Assembly: GCA_944391575.1 (NCBI GenBank)
Contig: CALXUC010000012.1
Coordinates: 1-43,430 of the forward strand
DNA from: an uncultured Clostridia bacterium
GTDB taxonomy: Bacteria; Bacillota; Clostridia; TANB77; CAG-508
Direction of reading: 5' to 3'
DNA: 43,430 bases
Position 1 is the stretch's first letter. Each line of letters opens with the position of its first letter. The notes beneath the pieces were generated by a model. The model worked only from the letters and a program-made list of their open reading frames with translations, did not search any database and had not been told where the DNA came from. Shown piece after piece: positions 26,849 through 34,586 of this stretch. The position numbers and the translations under genes were made by a program.

Positions 26849-28145
26849 GCAAAATTTTATCTAAATATTCTATTAAGAACAAAGGCACATTAATAACTTT
26901 TCCATCTTTTTTCAAATTATTCATTGAAAATCTTATAGATATGTCGTTGTCAAATTTTTCATTATATCTAGTTAAACTTACATTTTTTGCGGATTTATTT
27001 GCTTTTACTTCGATAGGTATTATTTTATTTTTATATTGAATAACAAAATCTATTTCGTACCTATCAAATGTATAGTAATTAGGTACTGTATTAAATATTG
27101 TGTTTAACATATTTAATACGTAATTTTCTGTAAATGCTCCTTTAAATTCTTCGAACAACTTATCTCCTTCTACTACAATTCTGCTGTCTAAATTTGCCAT
27201 TTTTCTAAGTAGACCAACATCATTCATATAAATTTTAAATGAACTTAAATCATTATATGCTTTTAATGGAAAATCTGTTTTTGTTACATTATATATTTTA
27301 TAAATTAAATTTGCATCATTTAGCCAATTTAATGCATCTTCATATTCTCTTGCTCTTGCACCTTCTTTTATAGTTTGGTATAAAAACTTCTTATTTTCCT
27401 TTGCTAATTGAGATGGTAGGCTATTCCATATTAAAGATATTTTATTTGCCTCACTATTTTGTACATGTTTTGAAAAATCGCTTTCGTAAGATTTTAATAT
27501 ATCTTCTTGTACATTATTTACAAGTTCCATATCCTTTTCATTTACCCAAACATTAACTGCTTCAGGCATACCTCCAATTATAAAGTATGCTTTTAATTTT
27601 TCTTCTAATTGACTAAAAAATATATCTGGAATATTTTCAATCTTTTTTATAGATTTCATATATTCTACTAAATTCTCACAACTATCTGCTATTAAAAATT
27701 CACTAAATGTCATCGGATACATATTTAGAAATTCTACTTTCCCTACTGGAAACGAAGTATGTGATAGCCTAATTCCTAATAAACTTCCTGCACAAGCTAT
27801 ATGATACTCATTAGCCTCTTCTTGAAAGTACTTTAAACTATTTAATGCATTAGGGCACTCTTGAATTTCATCAAAAATAATTAATGTTTTTTCTGGCAAT
27901 ATTGCTTTTCCATGAATAAATGCTAACTGTTCTAATATTCTCTTTGGATTTTTAGTATTATTAAATAAGTTATATAAATCTTCATCGTGATCAAAATTAA
28001 AATATGCAACACTCTCATAATTTTCTTCACCGAATTGTTTTAAAATATATGTTTTGCCAATTTGCCTTGCTCCTCTTAAAACAAGTGGCTTTCTATATTT
28101 ACTTTCTTTCCATTTTATTAATTCTTCTAATATAAATCTTTTCAA
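26835..28145 (-). CDS. AAA+ ATPase with C-terminal DUF4143 domain
   Basis: 436 aa. AAA_14-type ATPase domain with Walker A GARQIGKT (25-32), Walker B IIFDEIQECP (about 89-98) and the CAGSLLGI sensor-like block. The C-terminal DUF4143 region ends in a restriction-endonuclease-like segment (YEIDFVIQYKNKIIPIEVKAN) with an Asp and the E-V-K signature. The family is very common in gut Clostridia and Bacteroidetes, often in many copies; its role is not established, and links to defence or mobile DNA have been suggested. It stands alone here, with a 32-bp degenerate tandem repeat upstream. Confidence 0.85.
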   Translation of the reverse strand: MKRFILEELIKWKESKYRKPLVLRGARQIGKTYILKQFGEENYESVAYFNFDHDEDLYNLFNNTKNPKRILEQLAFIHGKAILPEKTLIIFDEIQECPNALNSLKYFQEEANEYHIACAGSLLGIRLSHTSFPVGKVEFLNMYPMTFSEFLIADSCENLVEYMKSIKKIENIPDIFFSQLEEKLKAYFIIGGMPEAVNVWVNEKDMELVNNVQEDILKSYESDFSKHVQNSEANKISLIWNSLPSQLAKENKKFLYQTIKEGARAREYEDALNWLNDANLIYKIYNVTKTDFPLKAYNDLSSFKIYMNDVGLLRKMANLDSRIVVEGDKLFEEFKGAFTENYVLNMLNTIFNTVPNYYTFDRYEIDFVIQYKNKIIPIEVKANKSAKNVSLTRYNEKFDNDISIRFSMNNLKKDGKVINVPLFLIEYLDKILLDNF

Positions 28146-28198
28146 ATTACTTGCCTCCCATAATTAATACTAATTACTGTATATTATACTATTATCTT

Positions 28199-28280
28199 CA
28201 CATTTTTGCAAGTAATTTTAAGAATTTCATCACACTTTTGCAAGTGTTTTTTAGATGTTTATCACACTTTTGTATTTTTT
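28199..28280. repeat. Degenerate 32-bp tandem repeat
   Basis: Three units start at 28199, 28231 and 28263, each 32 bp apart, beginning CACA(C/T)TTTTG and, in the first two, continuing CAAGT. The third unit runs into the 3' end of the patatin gene. Within unit 2, ACACTT pairs with AAGTGT and is followed by TTTTTT on the plus strand, which mimics a terminator. Confidence 0.5.
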
Positions 28281-29113
28281 ATATTATTCATTGTAGTTTC
28301 ATATCCAAGTTGAAATAAATTGTCAACCTCATCAGAATTTAAAAGGCCAATATCTTTTGTATGAATTTCGATTAAATAATCAGTACCTTCTATTTCATAA
28401 TTAGCTAATTCACGTGATAATAATCCTATAGAGCCTGTTATAATATTTAAAATATTTCTTTCATCTGGATTTTTTATATCGCTTCTAAATACAACTGATA
28501 ATACTTTATCTGCACCTATTTTTCGTGTTTCTCTCCAAGGAATATTTTCTCTAATGCCGCCATCTATTAAATACATATTGTTATAACAAATAGGGTCAAA
28601 TACACCTGGATAAGAACAACTAGAATAAATAGCATCGCATATATCTATATTGCTATTATAAATTATATTATCAGAATATGAATTTCTATAATTTTTAGAA
28701 GTAAATACACATACAGTTCCTGTATTTAAATCCACACTAGGAATTAATAAAGGCATTTTTATTTGATTAATATTTTCTATATTCTTATCTGAACAAATTT
28801 TATTTATTATTTTTTTGAATTTTTTTCCATTATTTATAGATTTTATAATAATCTTTCTCTGAAAAATAATTCCAAAAACTAATTTTATTATATTAAATAT
28901 ACTAATATATCCTATCTCTTTAGAATATTCCTTAAATAAACTATACATTTCGTCCGGTGTATATCCCATTGCATACATAGCCGCTATAAGGCTTCCAGAA
29001 GATGTTCCTGAAATATAATCTATTTTTATATTGTTTTCTTCTAAAGCTTTTATTACACCTATGTGAGCAGCTCCTTTTATTCCTCCACCTGATAAAGCTA
29101 ATCCTAAACTCAT
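28262..29113 (-). CDS. Patatin-like phospholipase / acyl hydrolase
   Basis: 283 aa from the ATG giving MSLGLALSGGG, which places the family motif right at the N-terminus; AAAGG lies upstream and an in-frame ATG 12 nt earlier abuts it. Oxyanion hole GGGIKG at 9-14, nucleophile elbow GTSSG at 36-40 (Ser38), and the Asp of the dyad in LIDGGIRENIPW. These are the catalytic features of RssA/YchK-type bacterial patatins, which cleave lipid acyl chains. There is no signal peptide, so it acts in the cytosol or at the inner membrane face. Substrate unknown. Confidence 0.9.
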   Translation of the reverse strand: MSLGLALSGGGIKGAAHIGVIKALEENNIKIDYISGTSSGSLIAAMYAMGYTPDEMYSLFKEYSKEIGYISIFNIIKLVFGIIFQRKIIIKSINNGKKFKKIINKICSDKNIENINQIKMPLLIPSVDLNTGTVCVFTSKNYRNSYSDNIIYNSNIDICDAIYSSCSYPGVFDPICYNNMYLIDGGIRENIPWRETRKIGADKVLSVVFRSDIKNPDERNILNIITGSIGLLSRELANYEIEGTDYLIEIHTKDIGLLNSDEVDNLFQLGYETTMNNIKNTKV

Positions 29114-29182
29114 ATTTAATATCATTCCTTTCACAAAGCATCGCCTTGTTAACACCTTTTTATCTAGTATATGATATGATTA

Positions 29183-30048
29183 TTAGCTTGTGTGTGTGAT
29201 TATTACAAAGTAAAAATATCTAGGTGTCTCTAAAGGCATACACAAAAGCGTATTTATAATTGCTTCGCTTTTAATATTTCCACCATAATTATCTAATTCG
29301 AATTTAACAGTTTGAATAGCTTGTTCTATATATGCACCATTTGTCCCTTTTATAGTTTTATTACATAGTTCATCATAATTAACATCTGCATTTATTTTTA
29401 TAAAAGGTACTCTTAGTTCATCTTTTTCACGTATTAATTCTTTTCGCCCCGTATATGAATTTGTTTTTTCTATTAATTCGTTATATGCTTTATCAAAACT
29501 TTCAACTGTATCTGCTCTATATAATAAAAGTTCGTCTCCTTCTACTGTATCAATTTTTACAGCAAAATCATTTTCCGAATTGTAAAATAATGCTGTTACT
29601 TGTTCAAATGTTTTGTCTTCAGTTGGAGCATCTAAAACAAAATATGATACTTCATCTTCGTAATCTCCAAAAGTTCCTGTGTCTTTAGGGAAAGGTGTCT
29701 TAAATGTAAAGGATATGAATTTTCATTCAACATTTCTTTAGTAAAAGTTTGCTTATTCAATTCATCTACTATAGCAGAATTTCCTTCTTCAAATTCTACA
29801 GGTTCTTTAGTAACTTCTTCCATTAATTCATTCCACGCTAAATTAAAAGTTCCTACCCATACTTTATTTGAACTTATAGCCCCTGTTTCTACATTGCCGT
29901 TCCCCTCTTGTATATTTCCTGTAAATGTTGGTTTCATTTCAGCTTCACCTTGAAGATTTTCATAAATTTTAAATGCTGCAAAAACAACTCCAGATAATAT
30001 TGCAATAGAACATATCATTATTATTAATATTTTTAAAGTTTTATTCAT
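29183..30048 (-). pseudogene. Frameshifted unknown membrane-anchored protein
   Basis: The gene begins MNKTLKILIIMICSIAILSG with one membrane segment and an outside domain (KVWVGTFNLAWNELMEEV, ALNKQ-like VDELNKQTFTKEMLNENSY). At about 29710-29716 the frame shifts by -1: after NENSY the sensible frame continues FTFKTPFPKDTGTFGDYEDE and runs to TAA at 29183-29185, about 290 residues in total. The simplest repair is one missing T in TATCCTTT (TATTCC). No CGG codon is at this shift, unlike adk and sodC. I do not recognise the family with certainty. It could be a real pseudogene or a sequence error. Confidence 0.6.
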
Positions 30049-30205
30049 ACTACTGCCCTCCTTTCCTATTATTTCTCCTCAAAAAATTTATTTTATTCTA
30101 TTATAAAAAACTAAAAAATTCAAGAAAATAATTTTAAAATATACAGGCACTTTATCGTAATCCAATTCATATAATTTAATAATGTTATTATTGGAGGTCT
30201 TTTCT

Positions 30206-30904
30206 ATGTTTACACTTTCTTTATCAGGATTAATGCTTTTTTTGCAATCTACTGTTTTTATGACAGGCTACGTTACTAATAATTCTTTATTTCCAGAACC
30301 ACTATCGATGGAGGAAGAAATTGAATATATAAAGAAGTATGAAGAAGGTGACGAAGAAGCAAGAAACGTTTTAATTGAAAGAAATTTAAGATTAGTAGCA
30401 CATATTGCTAAAAAATATTCCTCAACTTCTGTTAGTAAAGATGATTTAATTTCTATTGGAACAATAGGATTAATAAAAGGAATAAATAGTTATAATTCTA
30501 AAAAAGGTGTAAGACTTGCCACTTATGTTGCAAAGTGTATAGATAACGAAGTTTTAATGTATTTACGTTCTTCTAAAAAAGTGCAAGCGGAAGTATATTT
30601 AAACGAGCCAATAGGCAAAGATAAAGATGATAACGAAATAACTTTGATAGACGTCCTAGAGAATAACGAAAGGACTATTGAAGAGCAAATTGATTTAAAA
30701 ATGAAAATAAAATTATTATATGAAAAAATGAAAGAAATATTATTAGATAGAGAAAAATCTATTTTAGAAATGCGTTTCGGTCTTAATGGTAAAAAGCCTA
30801 AAACTCAAAATCAAATTGCAGAAATGATGGGAATTAGCCGTTCATACGTATCTAGAATAGAGACTAAAGCTATTAAAAAATTATCGAATGAAATTAAGGA
30901 ATAA
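30206..30904 (+). CDS. sigK: Sporulation sigma factor SigK with pro-sequence
   Basis: 232 aa from the ATG giving MFTLSLSGLM; GGAGGT 7 nt upstream fixes the start. The N-terminus has the hydrophobic pro-sequence and the GYVTNNSLFPEPLS junction, closely matching the Bacillus SYVKNNAFPQPLS region, where SpoIVFB cuts. Then follow region 2 (IERNLRLVAHIAKKYSSTSVSKDDLISIGTIGLIKGI), region 3, and the region 4 helix-turn-helix (QNQIAEMMGISRSYVSRIETKA). SigK drives late mother-cell genes (coat, cortex). The gene is intact, not interrupted by a skin element. Its presence suggests the organism forms spores or descends recently from one that did. Confidence 0.93.
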   Translation: MFTLSLSGLMLFLQSTVFMTGYVTNNSLFPEPLSMEEEIEYIKKYEEGDEEARNVLIERNLRLVAHIAKKYSSTSVSKDDLISIGTIGLIKGINSYNSKKGVRLATYVAKCIDNEVLMYLRSSKKVQAEVYLNEPIGKDKDDNEITLIDVLENNERTIEEQIDLKMKIKLLYEKMKEILLDREKSILEMRFGLNGKKPKTQNQIAEMMGISRSYVSRIETKAIKKLSNEIKE

Positions 30905-30930
30905 CTTAAAAGGAAAGGAATTGAAATTTT

Positions 30931-31390
30931 ATGCTTAATAAATTAATAGCAAATGCTAAAGCCACTATAAAAGGTGGAAAAAAGTTTCCTAAAATAAATG
31001 GGAATGTATATTTTAGACAAACTAAAAAAGGTGTATTAGTAACTGCTGAAATTAATAACCTACCTACTTCTAACAAACCATGTGAAAACAAAATTTTTGG
31101 ATTTCATATTCACGAAGGAACTTCTTGTACAGGAGATGCAACAGATGAATTTAAAAACGCTTTAACTCATTATAATCCTAATAAGTGTAAACACCCTCAC
31201 CACGCAGGAGATATGCCTGTTCTTTTTGAAAATAACGGATATGCATATATGTCTTTTTTAACAAATAGATTTAAAGTTGCTGATATTATAGGAAAAGTAG
31301 TTATTATTCACAGTAACCCTGATGATTTTAGAACAGACCCTAGTGGCAATTCTCGGAGAAAAAATTGCTTGTGGAAAAATAATTGCATAA
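30931..31390 (+). CDS. sodC: Cu/Zn superoxide dismutase with a C-terminal frameshift
   Basis: Family features: GFHIHEGTSC (copper His59/His61), HYNP (bridging His80), HPHHAGDMP (His88, His91, Asp94) and VVIIHSNPDDFRTDPSGNS (His127). After GNS the zero frame reads CGG and gives a foreign tail ending at 31398. Skipping one C (31354) restores GEKIACGKIIA and a stop at 31388-31390, the family ending, including the Cys expected to pair with Cys66. No signal peptide is seen, unlike most bacterial SodC. It is 26 nt downstream of sigK and likely in the same transcript. The same kind of extra C occurs in adk. Confidence 0.85.
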
Positions 31391-31416
31391 AGTTATAATT
31401 TCATTATAACTTTATG
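31386..31416 (+). terminator. Terminator after sodC
   Basis: CATAAAGTTATAAT (31386-31399) pairs perfectly with ATTATAACTTTATG (31403-31416) over 14 bp with a 3-nt loop, followed by T-rich sequence. The restored sodC stop lies at the foot of the stem, whereas the zero-frame stop lies inside it. Confidence 0.65.
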
Positions 31417-31439
31417 TAATTTTAAATTTTATGTATACT

Positions 31440-32153
31440 CTAAATTGTATCTTGAACTTGTTCTAATCCGGTTTTATCAGTTCCTTTTATTTGAACAAGT
31501 GTAGCGTTTTCAAATATTGATTTTATATTATCTTCTATATTTTTATTTCCATATTGAAATGTAAATTCATAATTTTTATTTGCTTCAATTCCATTTGCTA
31601 AGCTTTTTAATACTTTAACTGTTTCTACCTCGTCATTTTGAAATTGTTTAATTGTTAAATATAAATAATTCTCATCATCGCTATCTGCTATATTTAATAC
31701 ATTATAAGTTTTTGTAAAATCATCTTTATTTTCTAGGGTATTATTAAATATTGTTTCTTCATTCTCCACAACTGTTTCAACTTTTTCAGATTTAAAATCA
31801 TTAAATATAACTAAACTTGATACTATTAAAACAAGATATAGTGCCGCTAAAATTGCAATAAATATTAATATTCCTTTAATTATCTTTATTGTTAATCCAG
31901 CTAATTTTTGCGTATTAGTATTATTAGGGTCATTAGTATTAATATTAGTATCAATTTCTTTATCTTTAATTAATTCATCTAAGCTTATTTCAAATATTTC
32001 ACTCATTTTTATTAACTTATCCATTTCTGGTGTAGTTTCACCAAGCTCCCACTTTGAAACAGTTTGCCTTGCCACTCCTAGTTCGTTTCCTAATTCCTCC
32101 TGTGATAAATTTTTGCTTTTTCTTAATTGTGTTAATTTTTCGTTAAATTTCAT
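31440..32153 (-). CDS. XRE-family transcriptional regulator with a membrane segment
   Basis: 237 aa. The N-terminal Cro/C1 helix-turn-helix (LTQLRKSKNLSQEELGNELGVARQTVSKWELGETTPEMDKL) is followed by an Asn/Thr linker, a transmembrane segment at about 95-117 (LIFIAILAALYLVLIV), and an outside domain of about 110 residues with no recognised fold. Such one-component membrane-anchored regulators could sense an external signal, but what this one senses is unknown. A perfect inverted repeat immediately upstream of the start is a likely autoregulatory operator. Confidence 0.85.
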   Translation of the reverse strand: MKFNEKLTQLRKSKNLSQEELGNELGVARQTVSKWELGETTPEMDKLIKMSEIFEISLDELIKDKEIDTNINTNDPNNTNTQKLAGLTIKIIKGILIFIAILAALYLVLIVSSLVIFNDFKSEKVETVVENEETIFNNTLENKDDFTKTYNVLNIADSDDENYLYLTIKQFQNDEVETVKVLKSLANGIEANKNYEFTFQYGNKNIEDNIKSIFENATLVQIKGTDKTGLEQVQDTI

Positions 32154-32172
32154 TTTTACTCCATTCCTTTCT

Positions 32173-32188
32173 TAGACATAAATGTCTA
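32173..32188. promoter_or_regulatory. Probable operator of the XRE regulator
   Basis: TAGACAT-AA-ATGTCTA, a perfect 7-bp inverted repeat, lies 20 nt upstream of the regulator's ATG. Size, symmetry and position fit binding by an XRE dimer. No second copy of the same palindrome was noticed elsewhere in the window. Confidence 0.55.
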
Positions 32189-32343
32189 CTAAATTAATTT
32201 AATTGAGAATAATTTTTTATTCTTTAATTTATTTTAATATTTTTTTCGCACTTTTATCTACCATTTCGGACTGGAAATTTAGCACTTAAACTTAACATTT
32301 ATAAATTTTATATATTATATCTATATTTTTGATAAAAATCAAG

Positions 32344-32390
32344 AAAAAAAATATATATTAAAATATTAAATTTAATATTTTAATATATAT
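32344..32390 (-). terminator. AT-only terminator with a perfect 20-bp palindrome
   Basis: Positions 32351-32370 are exactly complementary to 32371-32390 with no spacer. On the minus strand the palindrome is followed by a run of seven T. It lies 14 nt past the stop of the GAF-domain gene at 32404, so it most likely ends that transcript. Confidence 0.65.
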
Positions 32391-32403
32391 AAATTATCTT
32401 AAA

Positions 32404-32934
32404 TTACATATCATTTTCTTCTGGAATAATATCAATTAAGTCTTCCTCTTTTAATTCTTTATCCTTTTTTAATACTGTTTTTATTTTCTTCTTTTCTGTT
32501 TTGTTTAAGTATTCTTCATTTATATCATTTATAATAGATTCTTCTATAAATATTTGAATACTTCTAGCTAATTCCAAATCATAATCATCTAAAATTCTAT
32601 TATTAGATGTTAGAATCAAACTTCCTTGCAATTCATTATCTGCCCACACAGGAAGTATAATTTGCGATGTAAAGTTTACTTCTCCTTCTTCATTATCTAG
32701 CAATGGTATTACATTATTTTTAGAATTTATAATGTACCTATCCTGTTCAATACCAGTACCTATTATAAGTAAACTTTCTAAAAGTTCTCTACTTATTAAT
32801 TTATCAACTTTTTTTGCTGATTTATCAGGTACAGTTTCTAATTTAATTTTTTTTATGTCAGAGATAAATATAGTTGTTTTACTTATTTCTGCACTGCTTT
32901 CTAAAAATTTTATTAAATTGTCATTTAAATACAT
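32404..32934 (-). CDS. SpoVT-like GAF-domain protein without a DNA-binding domain
   Basis: 176 aa from the ATG giving MYLNDNLIKFLESS, set by AAAGGAG 8 nt upstream. The sequence (LISRELLESLLIIGTG..., then FTSQIILPVWADNELQGSLILTSNNRILDDYDLELARSIQIFIEESI) resembles the C-terminal GAF-like sensor domain of SpoVT, in which such a domain follows an N-terminal AbrB-type DNA-binding swapped hairpin. That AbrB part is absent here. The protein ends in a Lys/Glu-rich tail. It may be a stand-alone sensor or interaction partner; assignment by resemblance only. Confidence 0.55.
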   Translation of the reverse strand: MYLNDNLIKFLESSAEISKTTIFISDIKKIKLETVPDKSAKKVDKLISRELLESLLIIGTGIEQDRYIINSKNNVIPLLDNEEGEVNFTSQIILPVWADNELQGSLILTSNNRILDDYDLELARSIQIFIEESIINDINEEYLNKTEKKKIKTVLKKDKELKEEDLIDIIPEENDM

Positions 32935-33082
32935 ATATAACACTCCTTTATTATATTTTACTATAAGTATTACCATATTTTTCAAATATTATAACAATTT
33001 TTTTAAAATTTTTCTATTTTTTTGATATAAATATATTGTTTTTTATATGCAGAAAAAAGCACCTTTTATATTTGTATTTTTA

Positions 33083-33223
33083 GTAATGATTCAAAATATA
33101 CTTGCTAAAAGCTTAATATACAGCTATTTTTAGTCAAAACATAGCTTAAGCATAACAATCCAGGTCTTGACTTGCAAATAGCTGTATATTAAGCTTTTAT
33201 TTAAATATCTGTTGAGTTGTTAC
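33083..33223. mobile_element. Palindromic MITE-like element, copy D (diverged)
   Basis: 141 bp, the same length as copy B, with decayed ends GTAATGATTCA and GTTGAGTTGTTAC. The inner arms 33107-33129 and 33176-33198 remain perfectly complementary over 23 bp although three positions differ from copy B. The core loop is altered (TTAAGCATAAC, CCAGGTC). No exact target duplication is left, consistent with an older insertion. It occupies most of the 382-nt interval upstream of thyX; the rest holds only thyX's RBS and AT-rich DNA. Confidence 0.8.
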
Positions 33224-33316
33224 CACATTTTCAGCAAATCTACATTTATCTATTGCATTTATCACCTTATTATGATATTATTTTTTCATAAATAATTAAC
33301 AAAGGAGTCTAAAAAA

Positions 33317-34489
33317 ATGAAAATAGAAATAAATGCATCAACAAAACCAAAATATATCTTGCAAAAAGAAGAAGCACTTAATTTTTCAGGCAAAGCTGCA
33401 GGTATTTGCTACCTACCATTAGATACTGAAACTCTATTTAATGAACCTATTGAAAAAACAGAAAAAAGAGTACAAAACACTATAGCATCAGGCCATCATA
33501 GCGTATTTTCTCACGTTACATATAATCTACTTTTAACAGATATTCCAAAAATAATAGCTATGATATTAAATAATGAAAAAGTATATAATACATCTGAAAA
33601 ATCAGCTCGCTATACTGTTATGAAATCAGAAGGGAAAGAATTAGAGTATTACAATAAATGGATAAATATATTTACTGAAAGAATAAAAGAAAAATATCCT
33701 AATTTTACAGATAAACAAATAAATAAGTTAGCATTAGAAAATGCAAGATATTTAATAAGTGTCTTTACACCTTCAACTACAATGGAATATACGGTAAGCT
33801 TTGGCCAATTAAATTATATAATTAATTGGATGAAAGATTATATAAACGTTGCTCCTTCTAATACTTTTAATGATAAATTAAAAACTGCTTTAAAAGAATT
33901 TTTAGAAGCAATGCCGGATTTAGAAGTAGATGGCTTAAATTCTAATTTAAAAAACAGAAAATTATCTTTATTTGCTGAAAGAAAAAGAAATGAAAGTTTT
34001 GATGAAAATTTCTGTACAAATTATAAAATGACATTTGCAGGATTAGCACAAGAAATGAGACATAGAACTTTAAGTTTTGAAGCATATATCCCTGGTATTT
34101 CTAATAATACTGAATTTTCAAATGAAAAAGAATATTATATACCACTAATTTTAAAAGACTCTGTTTACGAAAAAGAATGGCTAGATAATATATCAGAATT
34201 AGGCAATAATTATCCTCAAGGAATGCTTCTTCAAGTAAATGAACGCGGAACTGTAGAGAATTTTATTTTAAAATGTACAGAAAGATTATGCGGTGCTGCA
34301 CAACTCGAAATAATGGAACAAACTAGAGTAACTTTAAACAAGTACTTAGAAGAAACAAAAAATAATAATCCTACAATATATAATTATCTTTTACCATATA
34401 GCAAAGGCCCTAGATGTACTTTCCCAAACTGGAAATGCAACTCCCCTTGCGTATTTAAAGCAAAAGATGCTTTTAATAGAATTGTTTAA
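33317..34489 (+). CDS. thyX: FAD-dependent thymidylate synthase, two-domain ThyX-like protein
   Basis: 390 aa, well above the usual 210-250. Both halves show ThyX features: HHSVFSHVTYNLLLT and ENARYLISVFTPSTTMEYTVSFGQLNYII in the first; QEMRHRTLSFEAYIPG (RHR at 248-250) and CTERLCGAAQLEIMEQTR in the second. The classic signature RHRxxSxNxxS is only partly kept (RHRTLSFE), and the first half lacks RHR. ThyX makes dTMP from dUMP using methylene-tetrahydrofolate, FAD and NADPH. Whether this fused form is active is inferred. RBS AAAGGAG. It is followed by mutS2 on the same strand. Confidence 0.72.
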   Translation: MKIEINASTKPKYILQKEEALNFSGKAAGICYLPLDTETLFNEPIEKTEKRVQNTIASGHHSVFSHVTYNLLLTDIPKIIAMILNNEKVYNTSEKSARYTVMKSEGKELEYYNKWINIFTERIKEKYPNFTDKQINKLALENARYLISVFTPSTTMEYTVSFGQLNYIINWMKDYINVAPSNTFNDKLKTALKEFLEAMPDLEVDGLNSNLKNRKLSLFAERKRNESFDENFCTNYKMTFAGLAQEMRHRTLSFEAYIPGISNNTEFSNEKEYYIPLILKDSVYEKEWLDNISELGNNYPQGMLLQVNERGTVENFILKCTERLCGAAQLEIMEQTRVTLNKYLEETKNNNPTIYNYLLPYSKGPRCTFPNWKCNSPCVFKAKDAFNRIV

Positions 34490-34586
34490 TACAACTACAT
34501 CAAGAAAGGAAATTAGTTTTGGAAAAAAATTTTTTCATAACTATGTGTGCCCTACGAGCAAAGCTAGAAAGGAATGTAAAATTTTT

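Noticed and set aside
29183-30048. Faint resemblance of the repaired unknown protein to serpins
   Set aside because: Only scattered short similarities; no hinge or reactive-loop motif could be identified, so no function is claimed.
30121-30205. A sigma-E type promoter ahead of sigK (a CATATAAT box at about 30168)
   Set aside because: The -10-like box is suggestive, but no -35 element lies at the right spacing.
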